A stretch of 64,000 nucleotides of DNA from Polyangium sp. 6x1 (GTDB lineage: Bacteria > Myxococcota_A > Polyangia > Polyangiales > Polyangiaceae). Positions 14,985 through 23,300 of the stretch are shown in pieces. Position 1 is the first letter of the stretch; each line of letters opens with the position of its first letter. The notes below the pieces were generated by a model that was not told the DNA's origin, did no database searches, and saw nothing but the letters and a program-made list of their open reading frames with translations. Location: positions 1 to 64,000 of the forward strand of contig NZ_JARZHH010000001.1 of the NCBI RefSeq assembly GCF_029946515.1, read 5' to 3'. The position numbers and the translations under genes are program-made.

Positions 14985-16124
14985 ATGGTGAATCGCCCGA
15001 TCCTGTACGCATCCATCCTCACCTTCCTCATCGCGGCCTGCGCAGCCAGCTCGAGCTCCCCAGGCACGACGGGAGGCGGAGGCGACGGCGGCACGGACAC
15101 GGGCAACGTCTCGTCGAAGGGCGAGCAGGCGAACGGCGCGTGCCCGTCGTCGCCCGCCGAGCTCCACGGCACCAAGCCCGGCGGCGAGAGCTGCTCCACC
15201 TTCGCCGACTGCGCGCCCGTGTGCTGCAACTGCGCCACGAGCGGCGAGCAGTTCCTCGCCGCCGCGTGCATCGACGGCGCGTGCGCGGCGGCGGGCAACG
15301 CCTGCCAGGCCGTAGAGACTCCCACCTTCTGCGGTGGGGGCACAGGCGGCGGCGGCGCGGGCGGCGGCGGCGCGGGTGGCGGCGGCACGGGCGGCGGTCC
15401 CGTCGATCCCGAGTGCGATCCGCCCATCGACGGATGCTGGCAGACCTGCCTTGCCAACGACACCGGCCCGTCGGCCTGCGCCTCGCAGTGCCCGATCGGC
15501 AACGGCGTCGGCTGCTATGCCCTGTGCGTGCAGAAGGGCACCTCCGCCTCCACCTGCGAGACCATTTGCGGCACCGACACCCCGTCGGCACAGGGCGCCT
15601 GTTACGATGTCTGCATCGCCGACAGCACGTCGGCATCCACGTGCGAGACCATCTGCGGCACCACCACCGCCTGCGGTGAGCGCGGCTGTTACAAGAACTG
15701 CGCCGCCGACGGCACGAGCACGTCCACCTGCGAGACCATCTGCGGTACCACCACCGGCCTCGGCCAGTACGCCTGTTACCAGCTCTGCGCCGCCAACGGC
15801 ACGTCGTCGTCCACCTGCGAGACCATCTGCGGCCTCGGCACCGAGTGCGCCGAGCTAGGTTGTTACGAGAACTGCGCCGCCAATGGCACCTCGACCTCCA
15901 CCTGCGAGACGATCTGCGGCACGAGCTCCGACTGCGCCGTCGTCGGCTGTTATAAATTGTGCATCGCCAACAACACGTCGACGTCGACCTGCGAGACCAT
16001 CTGCGGCACTTCGGCGGGGACGTGTAATGCCTGCGGGACGTCGCAGACCCCCAAGGACGCGTGCTACGCGCTGTGCGCGCACAACGGGACGTCGACGTCG
16101 ACGTGCAGCACGATCTGCGGCTGA
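14985..16124 (+). CDS. Lipoprotein with tandem Cys repeats
   Basis: This 379-aa protein has a signal peptide and classic lipobox (FLIAAC), a Gly-rich linker (GGGTGGGGAGGGG...) and then eight tandem repeats of about 30 residues. The consensus is C-Y-x-x-C-x-x-x-x-T-S-x-S-T-C-E-T-I-C-G; the first is degenerate and the last ends the protein. Each unit carries four regularly spaced cysteines, suggesting two disulphides per repeat and a stiff extracellular rod. ATG 14985 is preferred to GTG 14967 for the signal length. Role unknown; adhesin or surface spacer is plausible. Confidence 0.8.
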   Translation: MVNRPILYASILTFLIAACAASSSSPGTTGGGGDGGTDTGNVSSKGEQANGACPSSPAELHGTKPGGESCSTFADCAPVCCNCATSGEQFLAAACIDGACAAAGNACQAVETPTFCGGGTGGGGAGGGGAGGGGTGGGPVDPECDPPIDGCWQTCLANDTGPSACASQCPIGNGVGCYALCVQKGTSASTCETICGTDTPSAQGACYDVCIADSTSASTCETICGTTTACGERGCYKNCAADGTSTSTCETICGTTTGLGQYACYQLCAANGTSSSTCETICGLGTECAELGCYENCAANGTSTSTCETICGTSSDCAVVGCYKLCIANNTSTSTCETICGTSAGTCNACGTSQTPKDACYALCAHNGTSTSTCSTICG

Positions 16125-16156
16125 GGGAGGAACCGGGCGGGGCCCCACGCGCGGCT

Positions 16157-16173
16157 CCCCCAGGCATCGGGGG
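16157..16173. terminator. Hairpin between convergent genes
   Basis: CCCCC (16157-16161) pairs with GGGGG (16169-16173) across a 7-nt loop, followed by TTTG, in the 55-bp gap between the convergent genes ending at 16124 and 16180. It could act as a weak terminator for the + strand gene. The stem is short and the T run poor. Confidence 0.3.
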
Positions 16174-16179
16174 TTTGTC

Positions 16180-16419
16180 CTACTTCCGTGGCAGCCTCGC
16201 TTCGACCTCGGAAACCAGGCGCGTCATCGTAGTCCCGAGCGCCCTCGCGAGGGCCTGGACGACATTCAGCGACGGATTGCGCTTCCCTCGCTCGAGCAGG
16301 CTTATGTAGGTGCGATGCAGATTCGCCCGATCTGCCAGTTCTTCCTGGGAAATCCCCACCTCGATCCGGACTTCGCGGACCACTTGCCCGAAGATCTGCT
16401 CTAGCCCGTTGCCAGCCAC
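16180..16419 (-). CDS. XRE-family transcriptional regulator
   Basis: This 79-aa protein starts at GTG 16419 (VAGNGLEQIFGQ). A longer open frame reaches 16527 but would run through the palindromic operator. The HTH_3 domain covers most of it: VVREVRIEVGISQEELA, then RTYISLLERGKRNPSLN, then VQALARALGT. Single-domain XRE proteins of this size are typical autoregulators of R-M systems, toxin-antitoxin loci and prophages. It is divergent from the 16554 gene with a two-level palindrome between them, which is probably its binding site. Confidence 0.75.
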   Translation of the reverse strand: MAGNGLEQIFGQVVREVRIEVGISQEELADRANLHRTYISLLERGKRNPSLNVVQALARALGTTMTRLVSEVEARLPRK

Positions 16420-16445
16420 CTTGACGGCCGACGGTCTGCGATTAG

Positions 16446-16472
16446 AGACTGGGCGTCTACAGACATCAGTCT
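16446..16472. promoter_or_regulatory. Two-level palindrome, likely XRE operator
   Basis: AGACT (16446-16450) pairs with AGTCT (16468-16472), and inside them GTCT (16455-16458) pairs with AGAC (16461-16464). This forms a 27-bp nested palindrome in the divergent region between the XRE gene (-) and the gene at 16554 (+). Position and symmetry fit an operator for the XRE dimer regulating both directions. Confidence 0.5.
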
Positions 16473-16553
16473 GCAAAAGGCGCCGCCCCGAGGGATCTGG
16501 AAATCCCCCGGGGCGACTTGGCCGCAACCCCGTTACGAGCGGAGTCGCAACCC

Positions 16554-16949
16554 ATGCCCATCATCGATCGTCCTGCCATCGCAGGGCAAGAAGGCACAGA
16601 TCCGTCCGATCCGTCCGTCGAGGACACGCACGATCGAGACCCGGCCAGCGTTCCCGCTGTCCTCTCGAACGATATGCAGGAGCGCGTGCGGAGCGCGCTC
16701 GTCGCGTACGCGCAGGGGAAAACCCAGCATGCCGTGGCGGAAGCGCTCGGGTATCCGCGGGGGTACGTGGCCGCGGTCCTCGACGGCAAGCTCCACGTGA
16801 CCGTCCACTTCGCGGGGCAGGTGGCGCGTGTGCTGGGGACGGACGTCAACGCGCTCGCGGGTGGGCCTGCCCAGCCTGGCGTGGGGGCGGCGGCGGAAGG
16901 TGCCCCCGAGGGAGCGGAGGGGCCGCCCAAGACCATTCCAGCATCATGA
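16554..16949 (+). CDS. Small HTH-like DNA-binding protein
   Basis: This 131-aa protein has a disordered acidic N-terminus, then a helix-turn-helix-like region at about 45-105 (MQERVRSALVAYAQGKTQHA, EALGYPRGYVAAVLDGK, VARVLGTDVNALA), ending in an Ala/Gly/Pro tail. The pattern is that of XRE-like regulators but divergent. The start at 16554 has GGAG about 10 bp upstream. It is divergent from the XRE gene across the palindrome at 16446-16472, so the two may form a small regulatory switch. Confidence 0.6.
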   Translation: MPIIDRPAIAGQEGTDPSDPSVEDTHDRDPASVPAVLSNDMQERVRSALVAYAQGKTQHAVAEALGYPRGYVAAVLDGKLHVTVHFAGQVARVLGTDVNALAGGPAQPGVGAAAEGAPEGAEGPPKTIPAS

Positions 16950-17033
16950 GAGCTCGTCTTCCTCCGGGTCGTAATTTCCTGTAGCGTGGTGACGTACGTA
17001 GGCTGCCAACCATCGACCAGGATCTCCGTAGGC

Positions 17034-19397
17034 ATGCATTTCCGCCCATCCTTCCAACACATCGCCCCCGTGGTGTTCGCTGCAACGCTTGCGAGCGCGC
17101 CCTTTGGAGGGCTCGGTTGCAGCAGCGAAAGCAACCCGGACGAGGGCTTGCTCGAAAGCCTCGCGCATTCCCTGCCGACCGCCTCTCATGAAGCCACACG
17201 CCTCCGCCTTCGTTTCCCCGAGCGCTCCCGTCCCGTGCTCGAAACCGAGCAGCTCTTTGCTGCCCAAGGCGAAGCATTCGTCCGGGGCCTGCCGGCTCCC
17301 GGAAGAGCCCACTGGGGCGCGCTCGGCGTCGAGCTGCCGCGGGCATCCGATCGGCCCATTCGTATGTCCTTGCCCGGCGGCTTTTCCTTCCACGTCCGCG
17401 AGCTCGGACGCGAGGGCGAGGCCGCGCCGGCGGACCGCGCCATTGCCTATCGTCGCGCCGGGGGCACATCCTTCTGGACGCTCGCGGCCGGCGGCCTCGA
17501 GGAGTGGCTCCACGTCGAGCCCGGAGCGACGCGCGCGGGTGAAGCCGTGGCGACCTGGGAAATCGATGGCGCCGAGGTCCGGCAGGCCGTCAATGCCGTG
17601 CAGATCGTCGACGGCGAGGGCCACGCGCGCATCCAGGTGACCGCCCCCGTGGCGTACGCCGAAGGCGGAGGCGAGGTCGCCGTGCGGCTCGTGGCGCGGG
17701 GCCATTTCATCGATCTGATGGTGGACGAGCCCCCCGCTTCTGCGCTGCTCATCGACCCGTTGTGGTCGCCGGCCGGCTCGCTCCAGGCCGGGCGCGATTT
17801 ACACACGGCAACGCTGCTCCAGGACGGCAGGGTCCTGGTCGTGGGAGGCTCGAGCGTGATCACGACCGGCAAATCGGCCGAGCTTTATGACCCGGCCACG
17901 AACCAATGGTCCTACACGGCCTCGATGGTCAACGCGCGCGCCTTCCACACGGCGACCCTGCTCGACGATGGGCGTGTCCTCGTCACGGGCGGGGGTCTCG
18001 GCGGCGCCTCTTCTGCGACCGTCGAGGCCTACGATCCCGCCACGGCGACGTGGACGACGCTGCCGCCCATGAGCACGGCGCGGACGAGGCATCAGTCCAC
18101 GAAGCTGAAGGACGGCCGGGTGTTCATCACCGCCGGGGTGGGCACCGGTACGCCCTCCCGCGTGGCGAGCACGGAGGTCTTCGATCCGGCCACGAACACG
18201 TGGCAACCCATGGCGCCGCTCGCGCTTGCCCGCGCGAGCCACGCCGCGGTGCTCCTGCCGAGCGGAGAGGTGCTCGTCACCGGTGGCGTCGGCAACTCCG
18301 CGACCCACCTGGCGGAGACCGAGATTTACGATCCGTCCCCGAATACCTGGTCCAGCTTGCCGCCCCTCGAGACGGCCCGGGAGTCGTTCGCGGCCGTCGC
18401 GCTGCCGGGCGGCAAGGTGCTGATCTCCGGCGGTTATGGCACCGGGACCGTCGTGCTCAAGACCGCCGAGGTCTTCGACCAGACCACCAGCAAATGGTCG
18501 ACCCTCCCACCCATGCTCGCCGCGCGGGCGCAACACACGGCGACGCTCCTGCCGACGGGGTACGTCCTCCTCGTGGGCGGCGCGGGGACGGTGGGCGGGC
18601 CTCTGGCGACCGCAGAGCTCTACAGCCTCCACCTCGGTGATTTCATGGGCACGGTATCCATGAACAGCGGGCGATACCGGCAAACGGCCACGCTCTTGCA
18701 AGACGGTCGTGTGCTCGTGGCGGGTGGTTTGGGGCCGAGCAACGTCCTGGCCCTGGGGGCCATCCTTTACACGGGCCCCGCGCCCTCCGCGTGTTCATCG
18801 GCGGACCATTGTCCGACGGGGTTCTGCGTCGACGGCCATTGCTGTGATACGGCGTGCGGCGACGGGGCGGCGGACGATTGCCAGGCCTGCAACGTCCCCG
18901 GCTCCATCGGCCAATGCACCCTGTTCGCGGCCGGGACCGAATGCCGCGCGGCCACGGGCACCTGCGACGCGCCCGAGGTCTGCTCCGGCGACATGGGCGC
19001 ATGCCCGGAGGATGGACCGGCGCCGGATGACATCCCGTGCGACGACGGCAATGTCTGTACGCAGGCGGACGCTTGCCAGAGCGGCCTGTGCACCGGGAAT
19101 CCCCTGGCCTGCGTGGCGCCCGACGAATGCCACGAGGCGAGCGCGTGCGACCCGCAAACCGGCTGCGGGAGCGCAGCCAAGCCCGACGGGACGCCTTGCA
19201 GCCTGGGGACGTGCCAGTCGGGCGTGTGCCTGGGGAACGGCGGCGCTGGCGGCGGCAGTGAGGGCAGCGGCGGTGCTGACGGAGCGGACAGCGGCGGTAC
19301 CGGCGGCGGCTGCGGCACGAGCAGCTCGCCTACTGGCCCCACGGGGTGGCTGGTGATCGCTGCGTTGCTCCTTCTGCGGCGACGGCCAAGGGCGTAG
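17034..19397 (+). CDS. Kelch-repeat lipoprotein with MYXO-CTERM-like sorting tail
   Basis: This 787-aa protein begins with a signal peptide and a possible lipobox (FGGLGC). A soluble domain of about 215 residues is followed by seven or so kelch repeats of about 50 residues (pattern H-T-A-T-L-L-x-D-G-R-V-L-V-x-G-G, then Y-D-P-A-T-x-x-W) at about 250-580, predicting a beta-propeller. A Cys-rich region (CxSADHCPTGFCVDGHCC and similar) leads to a Gly-rich linker and the C-terminus GCGTSS..., a hydrophobic helix and RRRP. This tail is the MYXO-CTERM type recognised by myxosortase, which fits a cell-surface protein. The start is chosen for the signal peptide. Function unknown; ligand binding or matrix contact is likely. 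Confidence 0.85.
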   Translation: MHFRPSFQHIAPVVFAATLASAPFGGLGCSSESNPDEGLLESLAHSLPTASHEATRLRLRFPERSRPVLETEQLFAAQGEAFVRGLPAPGRAHWGALGVELPRASDRPIRMSLPGGFSFHVRELGREGEAAPADRAIAYRRAGGTSFWTLAAGGLEEWLHVEPGATRAGEAVATWEIDGAEVRQAVNAVQIVDGEGHARIQVTAPVAYAEGGGEVAVRLVARGHFIDLMVDEPPASALLIDPLWSPAGSLQAGRDLHTATLLQDGRVLVVGGSSVITTGKSAELYDPATNQWSYTASMVNARAFHTATLLDDGRVLVTGGGLGGASSATVEAYDPATATWTTLPPMSTARTRHQSTKLKDGRVFITAGVGTGTPSRVASTEVFDPATNTWQPMAPLALARASHAAVLLPSGEVLVTGGVGNSATHLAETEIYDPSPNTWSSLPPLETARESFAAVALPGGKVLISGGYGTGTVVLKTAEVFDQTTSKWSTLPPMLAARAQHTATLLPTGYVLLVGGAGTVGGPLATAELYSLHLGDFMGTVSMNSGRYRQTATLLQDGRVLVAGGLGPSNVLALGAILYTGPAPSACSSADHCPTGFCVDGHCCDTACGDGAADDCQACNVPGSIGQCTLFAAGTECRAATGTCDAPEVCSGDMGACPEDGPAPDDIPCDDGNVCTQADACQSGLCTGNPLACVAPDECHEASACDPQTGCGSAAKPDGTPCSLGTCQSGVCLGNGGAGGGSEGSGGADGADSGGTGGGCGTSSSPTGPTGWLVIAALLLLRRRPRA

Positions 19398-19648
19398 GCT
19401 GTGGCGCAAGACGAACACGTCGGTTGACCGACCTCTGCTGGCACTCCCCGCAATCAATACGGCCGATCGCGACAACGCGTTCCCGTTGCCCCACTGTTGC
19501 CCCAACGTATGCACTGGAGGGTCTCGGAACGTCTCGTCGAGGTCAACTTCACCTCGCCCCCTCGATCTCGCAAAACGGCCGGGATCACCGCTGTTTTGCT
19601 GCTGATCTCCGTGTGGTTCGAGGGTGCTGCTAGAAGCTACCTAAGCCG

Positions 19649-19694
19649 TTTCCTAAACCGAAGGTCGCAGGTCCGATTCCTGCCGGGGGTGCCA
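19649..19694 (+). pseudogene. tRNA 3'-end remnant (tRNA-Arg CCU-like), probable attachment site
   Basis: The sequence reads like the 3' part of a tRNA: an anticodon-loop-like TTCCTAA, a T-arm GCAGG-TCCGATT-CCTGC, acceptor strand CGGGGGT, discriminator G and encoded CCA ending at 19694. Neither a matching D-arm nor the 5' acceptor strand is found upstream, and the T-loop has TCC where TTC is expected, so it is not an intact gene. Such 3' fragments are left when an element integrates at a tRNA. Defence genes begin about 0.9 kb downstream. A matching second copy was not found in the window. Confidence 0.6.
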
Positions 19695-19723
19695 GTAGTT
19701 CTGCAGACTTAGCTCACGTTCTT

Positions 19724-20206
19724 GTGCCGCCGGTCATCAGCCGTGGCCTTGTGCCAAGCGGTGAGGGGGAAACGGGACGGTGTCAAGGGCCCCCCCTGCC
19801 CAGCGGGCGAGCTGAGGAGACGACGGCGTGCGTGAGCGTCATCAACCCGGCCTGCGAGCAGGCGACCACCTATCTGCAGGTCGGCGCGAAGGCTGGTTCC
19901 ACCGCTCCGACCCCGGGCAGCGAGAGGAGGGCCGGACGCCAACCGAGCATCGTGAACCCAGAGCGGGAGGATGAACGCAAGGTGAGCCGTCAGGGCCCCA
20001 GCGATGAGGGCCCGGGTGAGCATCCCGCCGTTACAGCCAAACGGGAAGCGTTTGACCTGCCGCCACATGCCGTTCCCGCCCACAAGGTTGAGCTTGTTCG
20101 AGCACTTGCGGATGCGGTCATACGTGCCTTCGGGGCAGGCGACACGCAGGGTGTGCGTATGGCGCTCGAAATGCTCCGGCGGTGCGTCGACGGGGGCGCC
20201 GTGTAG
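19724..20206 (+). CDS. Doubtful hypothetical protein
   Basis: A 160-codon frame starts at GTG. The last 50 residues (HKVELVRALADAVIRAF..., GVRMALEMLRRCVDG) look like two amphipathic helices with normal codon use. The first 100 are low in hydrophobic content and may not be translated. It lies between the tRNA remnant and the defence genes. No RBS is evident. A longer competing frame on the other strand looks less protein-like. Confidence 0.3.
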   Translation: MPPVISRGLVPSGEGETGRCQGPPLPSGRAEETTACVSVINPACEQATTYLQVGAKAGSTAPTPGSERRAGRQPSIVNPEREDERKVSRQGPSDEGPGEHPAVTAKREAFDLPPHAVPAHKVELVRALADAVIRAFGAGDTQGVRMALEMLRRCVDGGAV

Positions 20207-20526
20207 CACACGAGCAAACACGCCGCCCCACCGCGACGGAGGGCGGCACGCCTTCACTCCTTCCTGGGGTGGCGACGAGCGTCCAGAGGACGGGGACGAT
20301 GCCGCCGAAGACGCCAGCGTCGCGTTCGCGTGGTCCTACGCAAGGATGTTCGCGCCTTCCGCCTCGCAGGCAGGATCCTCCCCGGGTGCTTGAGGATGCT
20401 GCGACGATCATGCGGCGCGTAGCTGCCTCTCTTCGCCATGATTCTCCTTCCTTCGTTGAGCGGGTTTTGCTGAAGCCCGCGTGCAGCAAGCTACGCCGAA
20501 GCTCTTGTAGCGCAACACGACCCAGC

Positions 20527-20566
20527 GTTGCATTTCGTTGCACGATCCGTTGCGTGCAACGTTGCA
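20527..20566. promoter_or_regulatory. Four phased GTTGC(A/G) repeats with inverted repeat, probable operator
   Basis: GTTGCA/G occurs at 20527, 20537, 20549 and 20561, that is at 10, 12 and 12 bp steps, all on one face of the helix. GTTGCACG (20537-20544) and CGTGCAAC (20553-20560) form a perfect 8-bp inverted repeat. The cluster ends 31 bp before the start of the HTH-NTPase gene, where a repressor could block transcription. Autoregulation by that gene's HTH is an inference. Confidence 0.5.
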
Positions 20567-20597
20567 GAACCCATCGTGCCTCCGCTAATCTGTCGGC

Positions 20598-23300
20598 ATG
20601 TCGCTCGATCTCGCCTCCTACCTGCAGGAGAAAGGACTGTCGAACAGGACTGTCGGGCAGCTGGTGCACGATGCGTGGAAGAAACGCGAGCCAAAAAGGC
20701 ATGACCTGCCCCAGCCCAGCTCAATAGCAGTCAAGTTCGGGGATCTGCAGCGCGGCAAATCCACGTGGTGGAACAACCACCCCCAGGCGCTCGCGACATT
20801 GGCCGATCTGCTCGGATGCGCGCCCGAGGAGCTGGTCGTCCCCGCGCGGGAGGTGGCGAGTGAGATCGCGTTCGCCGAGTTCGATGAGCTTCCACCCCTG
20901 GGTCGGAATGAGGAACCTTGCGCCCTCGACGAGTACGGGTGGCTCGGGACGAGGGCATCGTACGCTTTCCAGCAAGGTGTCCACGTCTGGTTCCGTGCAC
21001 CTCACGGCGCTGGCAAGACCCTCACAATCGAGTACCTGAAGCAACGCTCGTCGGGTACCGTCGCGGCCTTCACGGCGCGCAAACTCCTGGAGGTAACACG
21101 TAACGCCGAGCCAGCTATGCCCCTGGTCGTCGAGGTCGAGCTCGCTGACCCCACGACCGATCCGGGTGCGCTCCGCGAGCTCACGAGTCGGCGCACGAAT
21201 ACCTGTATCCTATCTCCCTTCACCAGACCTTCACTTGGGGCCCAGCAAGAGGATCGCTGGACGGATCACGAGTTCGAGGTGCAGCGTGGATGGCGCGAGC
21301 GGCTGATCCGCTGGACCCAGGGGCGCTTGCCCGAATCCGGGAAGCTCGACGTCGCCGGCTTGCTCGATTGGCTCGAAGACATCGATCCGCAGCTCGAGCT
21401 CTTCGCTACTCCCGGCGAGCTCCTCCCGGTCGTCGCCTGGTGTCATAGGAACGGGCGCGCGCCTAGCCAGAAAGAGAAGCTCGATGCGCTCGCCGATGAC
21501 TTCCTCGGGCGGCTGCTCGATGTCGCTGGGCAGCGTCACCCGTTTCTACGACGGCAAGGGCGTGGACTCGTCGATACGCTCGTGAAGCAACGACTCCTGA
21601 CCCTCGGAGTTCCCAACGCGGCCCTACCCCGGGATACATGGCTCGCGCTCTTGCCAACCGATGCCGCACCGACCACCCCCGCGGACGAGATACGACGCCA
21701 GGTGGAAGCGGTCGCGCGTGGACGCACTGCGCAGGCAAGGAAGAAAAGAGCCGACGAGGCCATAACGGCGCTCACGGCAGGCCGAGCAACAGAGACGGTC
21801 GATTGCCTCATCGACCATGGCGTCCTGTATACGCAGGCGAATGGTTCGCTCGACATTCACCCGGTCTGGGTGCGGCGAGGGCTCGAGAGGCGCGCCTTGA
21901 CGAACGAGCTTCGAGCCGGAGATGCAACTCGCTGGGGCCTCCTTGCGGCGGACCGATCGCGACAACTTGCGGTGGATCAACTGCTGGACGAGCTATCGCC
22001 CCCCGTTCTCATCGAGCTCGCCGCGAAGGCGCTCGCGGTACCCCGCATCGACCTCGGGACCACCGCGGCGATCGAGGCTCTCTTTTCCGCGTTTGCGCGG
22101 AGAATGATCGAGGGCTGGAAACCGCCCTCCGTACATGTGCCCATCCTTCAGGCGATTGGAGCACAACAGGCCGCTCTGTTGCGCCGCGCCGTGGACGTCG
22201 AAGCGACGATTCCGCCACTACCGCTCACGCGAATGGAGGTTTACTCCAGCTGGCACGACCTCTACACCTTCGAGGCGTGGATATTCAGCTTGCACGTACC
22301 ACGGCCCTTCTCCGTGGCGCCTCGATTGCGTTGGTTGCTACCCGGCTGGGCCGACGATCTTCGGCTTGCGAGCGCCCCGCAACACCTCTACTACCGGAGC
22401 AGGGATTTCGTTCGACACCTCCCTCGGCATGCGCAGAACCCAGCCGATCTCGGGTGGATCGCGAGGGAGGTGCTGAGGCGCTGCAATGACGAAGAGGCCC
22501 CGGAGCAGGTGCCCGACGTTCTCCTTCCCTGGCTCGTGATCGATGGCCTCCCGTGCGGCGCCAAAGCACGACCTGAGCATTTCACAAAGATCACGCAGTG
22601 GGGGGCCGGTGAGACGCTAGCGGACATCGTCCGTGGCGAGGGCGCAGAGCTACACGAACGATTGGTCATCGAGCTCTGGCCCTACGTCAAGGCGCATGCC
22701 AATGGCCATCCGGTATGGGCCCTCCTCCAGCAGCAGAGCCGCGCACCACGGTTTTTCCAGACTATCGCTCATCACCTCCCACGCGAGATGTTCGAGCAGG
22801 ATCTCGCCGAAGCAAAGCTCGACATGAACGAAGTCGAACACCTCGGCAGCCTTCCTGACGACCTTCGGCGGATGGTCCTGCACGCAATCGCGAGGCGCAT
22901 CGGCACCACTCCCGGTGCGGTACCCATGCAAACGGAGAAATTCATCGATTCCCTCGGGCTCGACGATGTAAATCTCCTCGTGCAGTTCACGTCCGATCTG
23001 TACTCCGTCGGCAGCGCTGCGGCGCGCCGTGTCTTCGAGCTCGATCCAGTACGTGCGCTCGCGGAAGCGCGAGCTGCCCTCGAGCATGACCTCAAATCCG
23101 CGGGGATTTGGTTCTACGCAGCTCCCCCAAAGCACTGGAGTGTCCTTCTCGACATGCTCGAGTCCTACGGCGTCGAGCGGGTCTCCTGGGCGCCGCGCTG
23201 GCTCGCCCGAAAGCTCGCGCATGCAGGGAGCGAGGCACCGCGTGTGTTCCGGTTGCTCGACGCCGCTACCCCACTCGGAACACCTCGGCCGCCCTCGTAA
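20598..23300 (+). CDS. HTH-NTPase protein (STAND-like), candidate stand-alone defence gene
   Basis: This 900-aa protein has an XRE-like N-terminal region at about 1-80, ending in HPQALATLADLLGCAPEEL, the usual close of an HTH_3 fold. A Walker A follows at about 134-141 (APHGAGKT), with a strand MPLVVEVELADP about 40 residues later as a Walker B candidate. The remaining 650 residues are helical with no motif I recognise. HTH or effector plus NTPase plus long helical sensor is the layout of STAND-type immune proteins, but no effector nuclease is visible. Phased repeats just upstream suggest tight repression. It is convergent with the Fe-S nuclease gene, with a 35-bp 3' overlap. Confidence 0.65.
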   Translation: MSLDLASYLQEKGLSNRTVGQLVHDAWKKREPKRHDLPQPSSIAVKFGDLQRGKSTWWNNHPQALATLADLLGCAPEELVVPAREVASEIAFAEFDELPPLGRNEEPCALDEYGWLGTRASYAFQQGVHVWFRAPHGAGKTLTIEYLKQRSSGTVAAFTARKLLEVTRNAEPAMPLVVEVELADPTTDPGALRELTSRRTNTCILSPFTRPSLGAQQEDRWTDHEFEVQRGWRERLIRWTQGRLPESGKLDVAGLLDWLEDIDPQLELFATPGELLPVVAWCHRNGRAPSQKEKLDALADDFLGRLLDVAGQRHPFLRRQGRGLVDTLVKQRLLTLGVPNAALPRDTWLALLPTDAAPTTPADEIRRQVEAVARGRTAQARKKRADEAITALTAGRATETVDCLIDHGVLYTQANGSLDIHPVWVRRGLERRALTNELRAGDATRWGLLAADRSRQLAVDQLLDELSPPVLIELAAKALAVPRIDLGTTAAIEALFSAFARRMIEGWKPPSVHVPILQAIGAQQAALLRRAVDVEATIPPLPLTRMEVYSSWHDLYTFEAWIFSLHVPRPFSVAPRLRWLLPGWADDLRLASAPQHLYYRSRDFVRHLPRHAQNPADLGWIAREVLRRCNDEEAPEQVPDVLLPWLVIDGLPCGAKARPEHFTKITQWGAGETLADIVRGEGAELHERLVIELWPYVKAHANGHPVWALLQQQSRAPRFFQTIAHHLPREMFEQDLAEAKLDMNEVEHLGSLPDDLRRMVLHAIARRIGTTPGAVPMQTEKFIDSLGLDDVNLLVQFTSDLYSVGSAAARRVFELDPVRALAEARAALEHDLKSAGIWFYAAPPKHWSVLLDMLESYGVERVSWAPRWLARKLAHAGSEAPRVFRLLDAATPLGTPRPPS

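Noticed and set aside
19649-19694. Functional tRNA gene
   Set aside because: No 5' half, no D-arm, imperfect anticodon stem and a non-standard T-loop.
20118-20702. Minus-strand 194-aa frame
   Set aside because: Overlaps the probable operator and the start of the HTH-NTPase gene; composition not protein-like.
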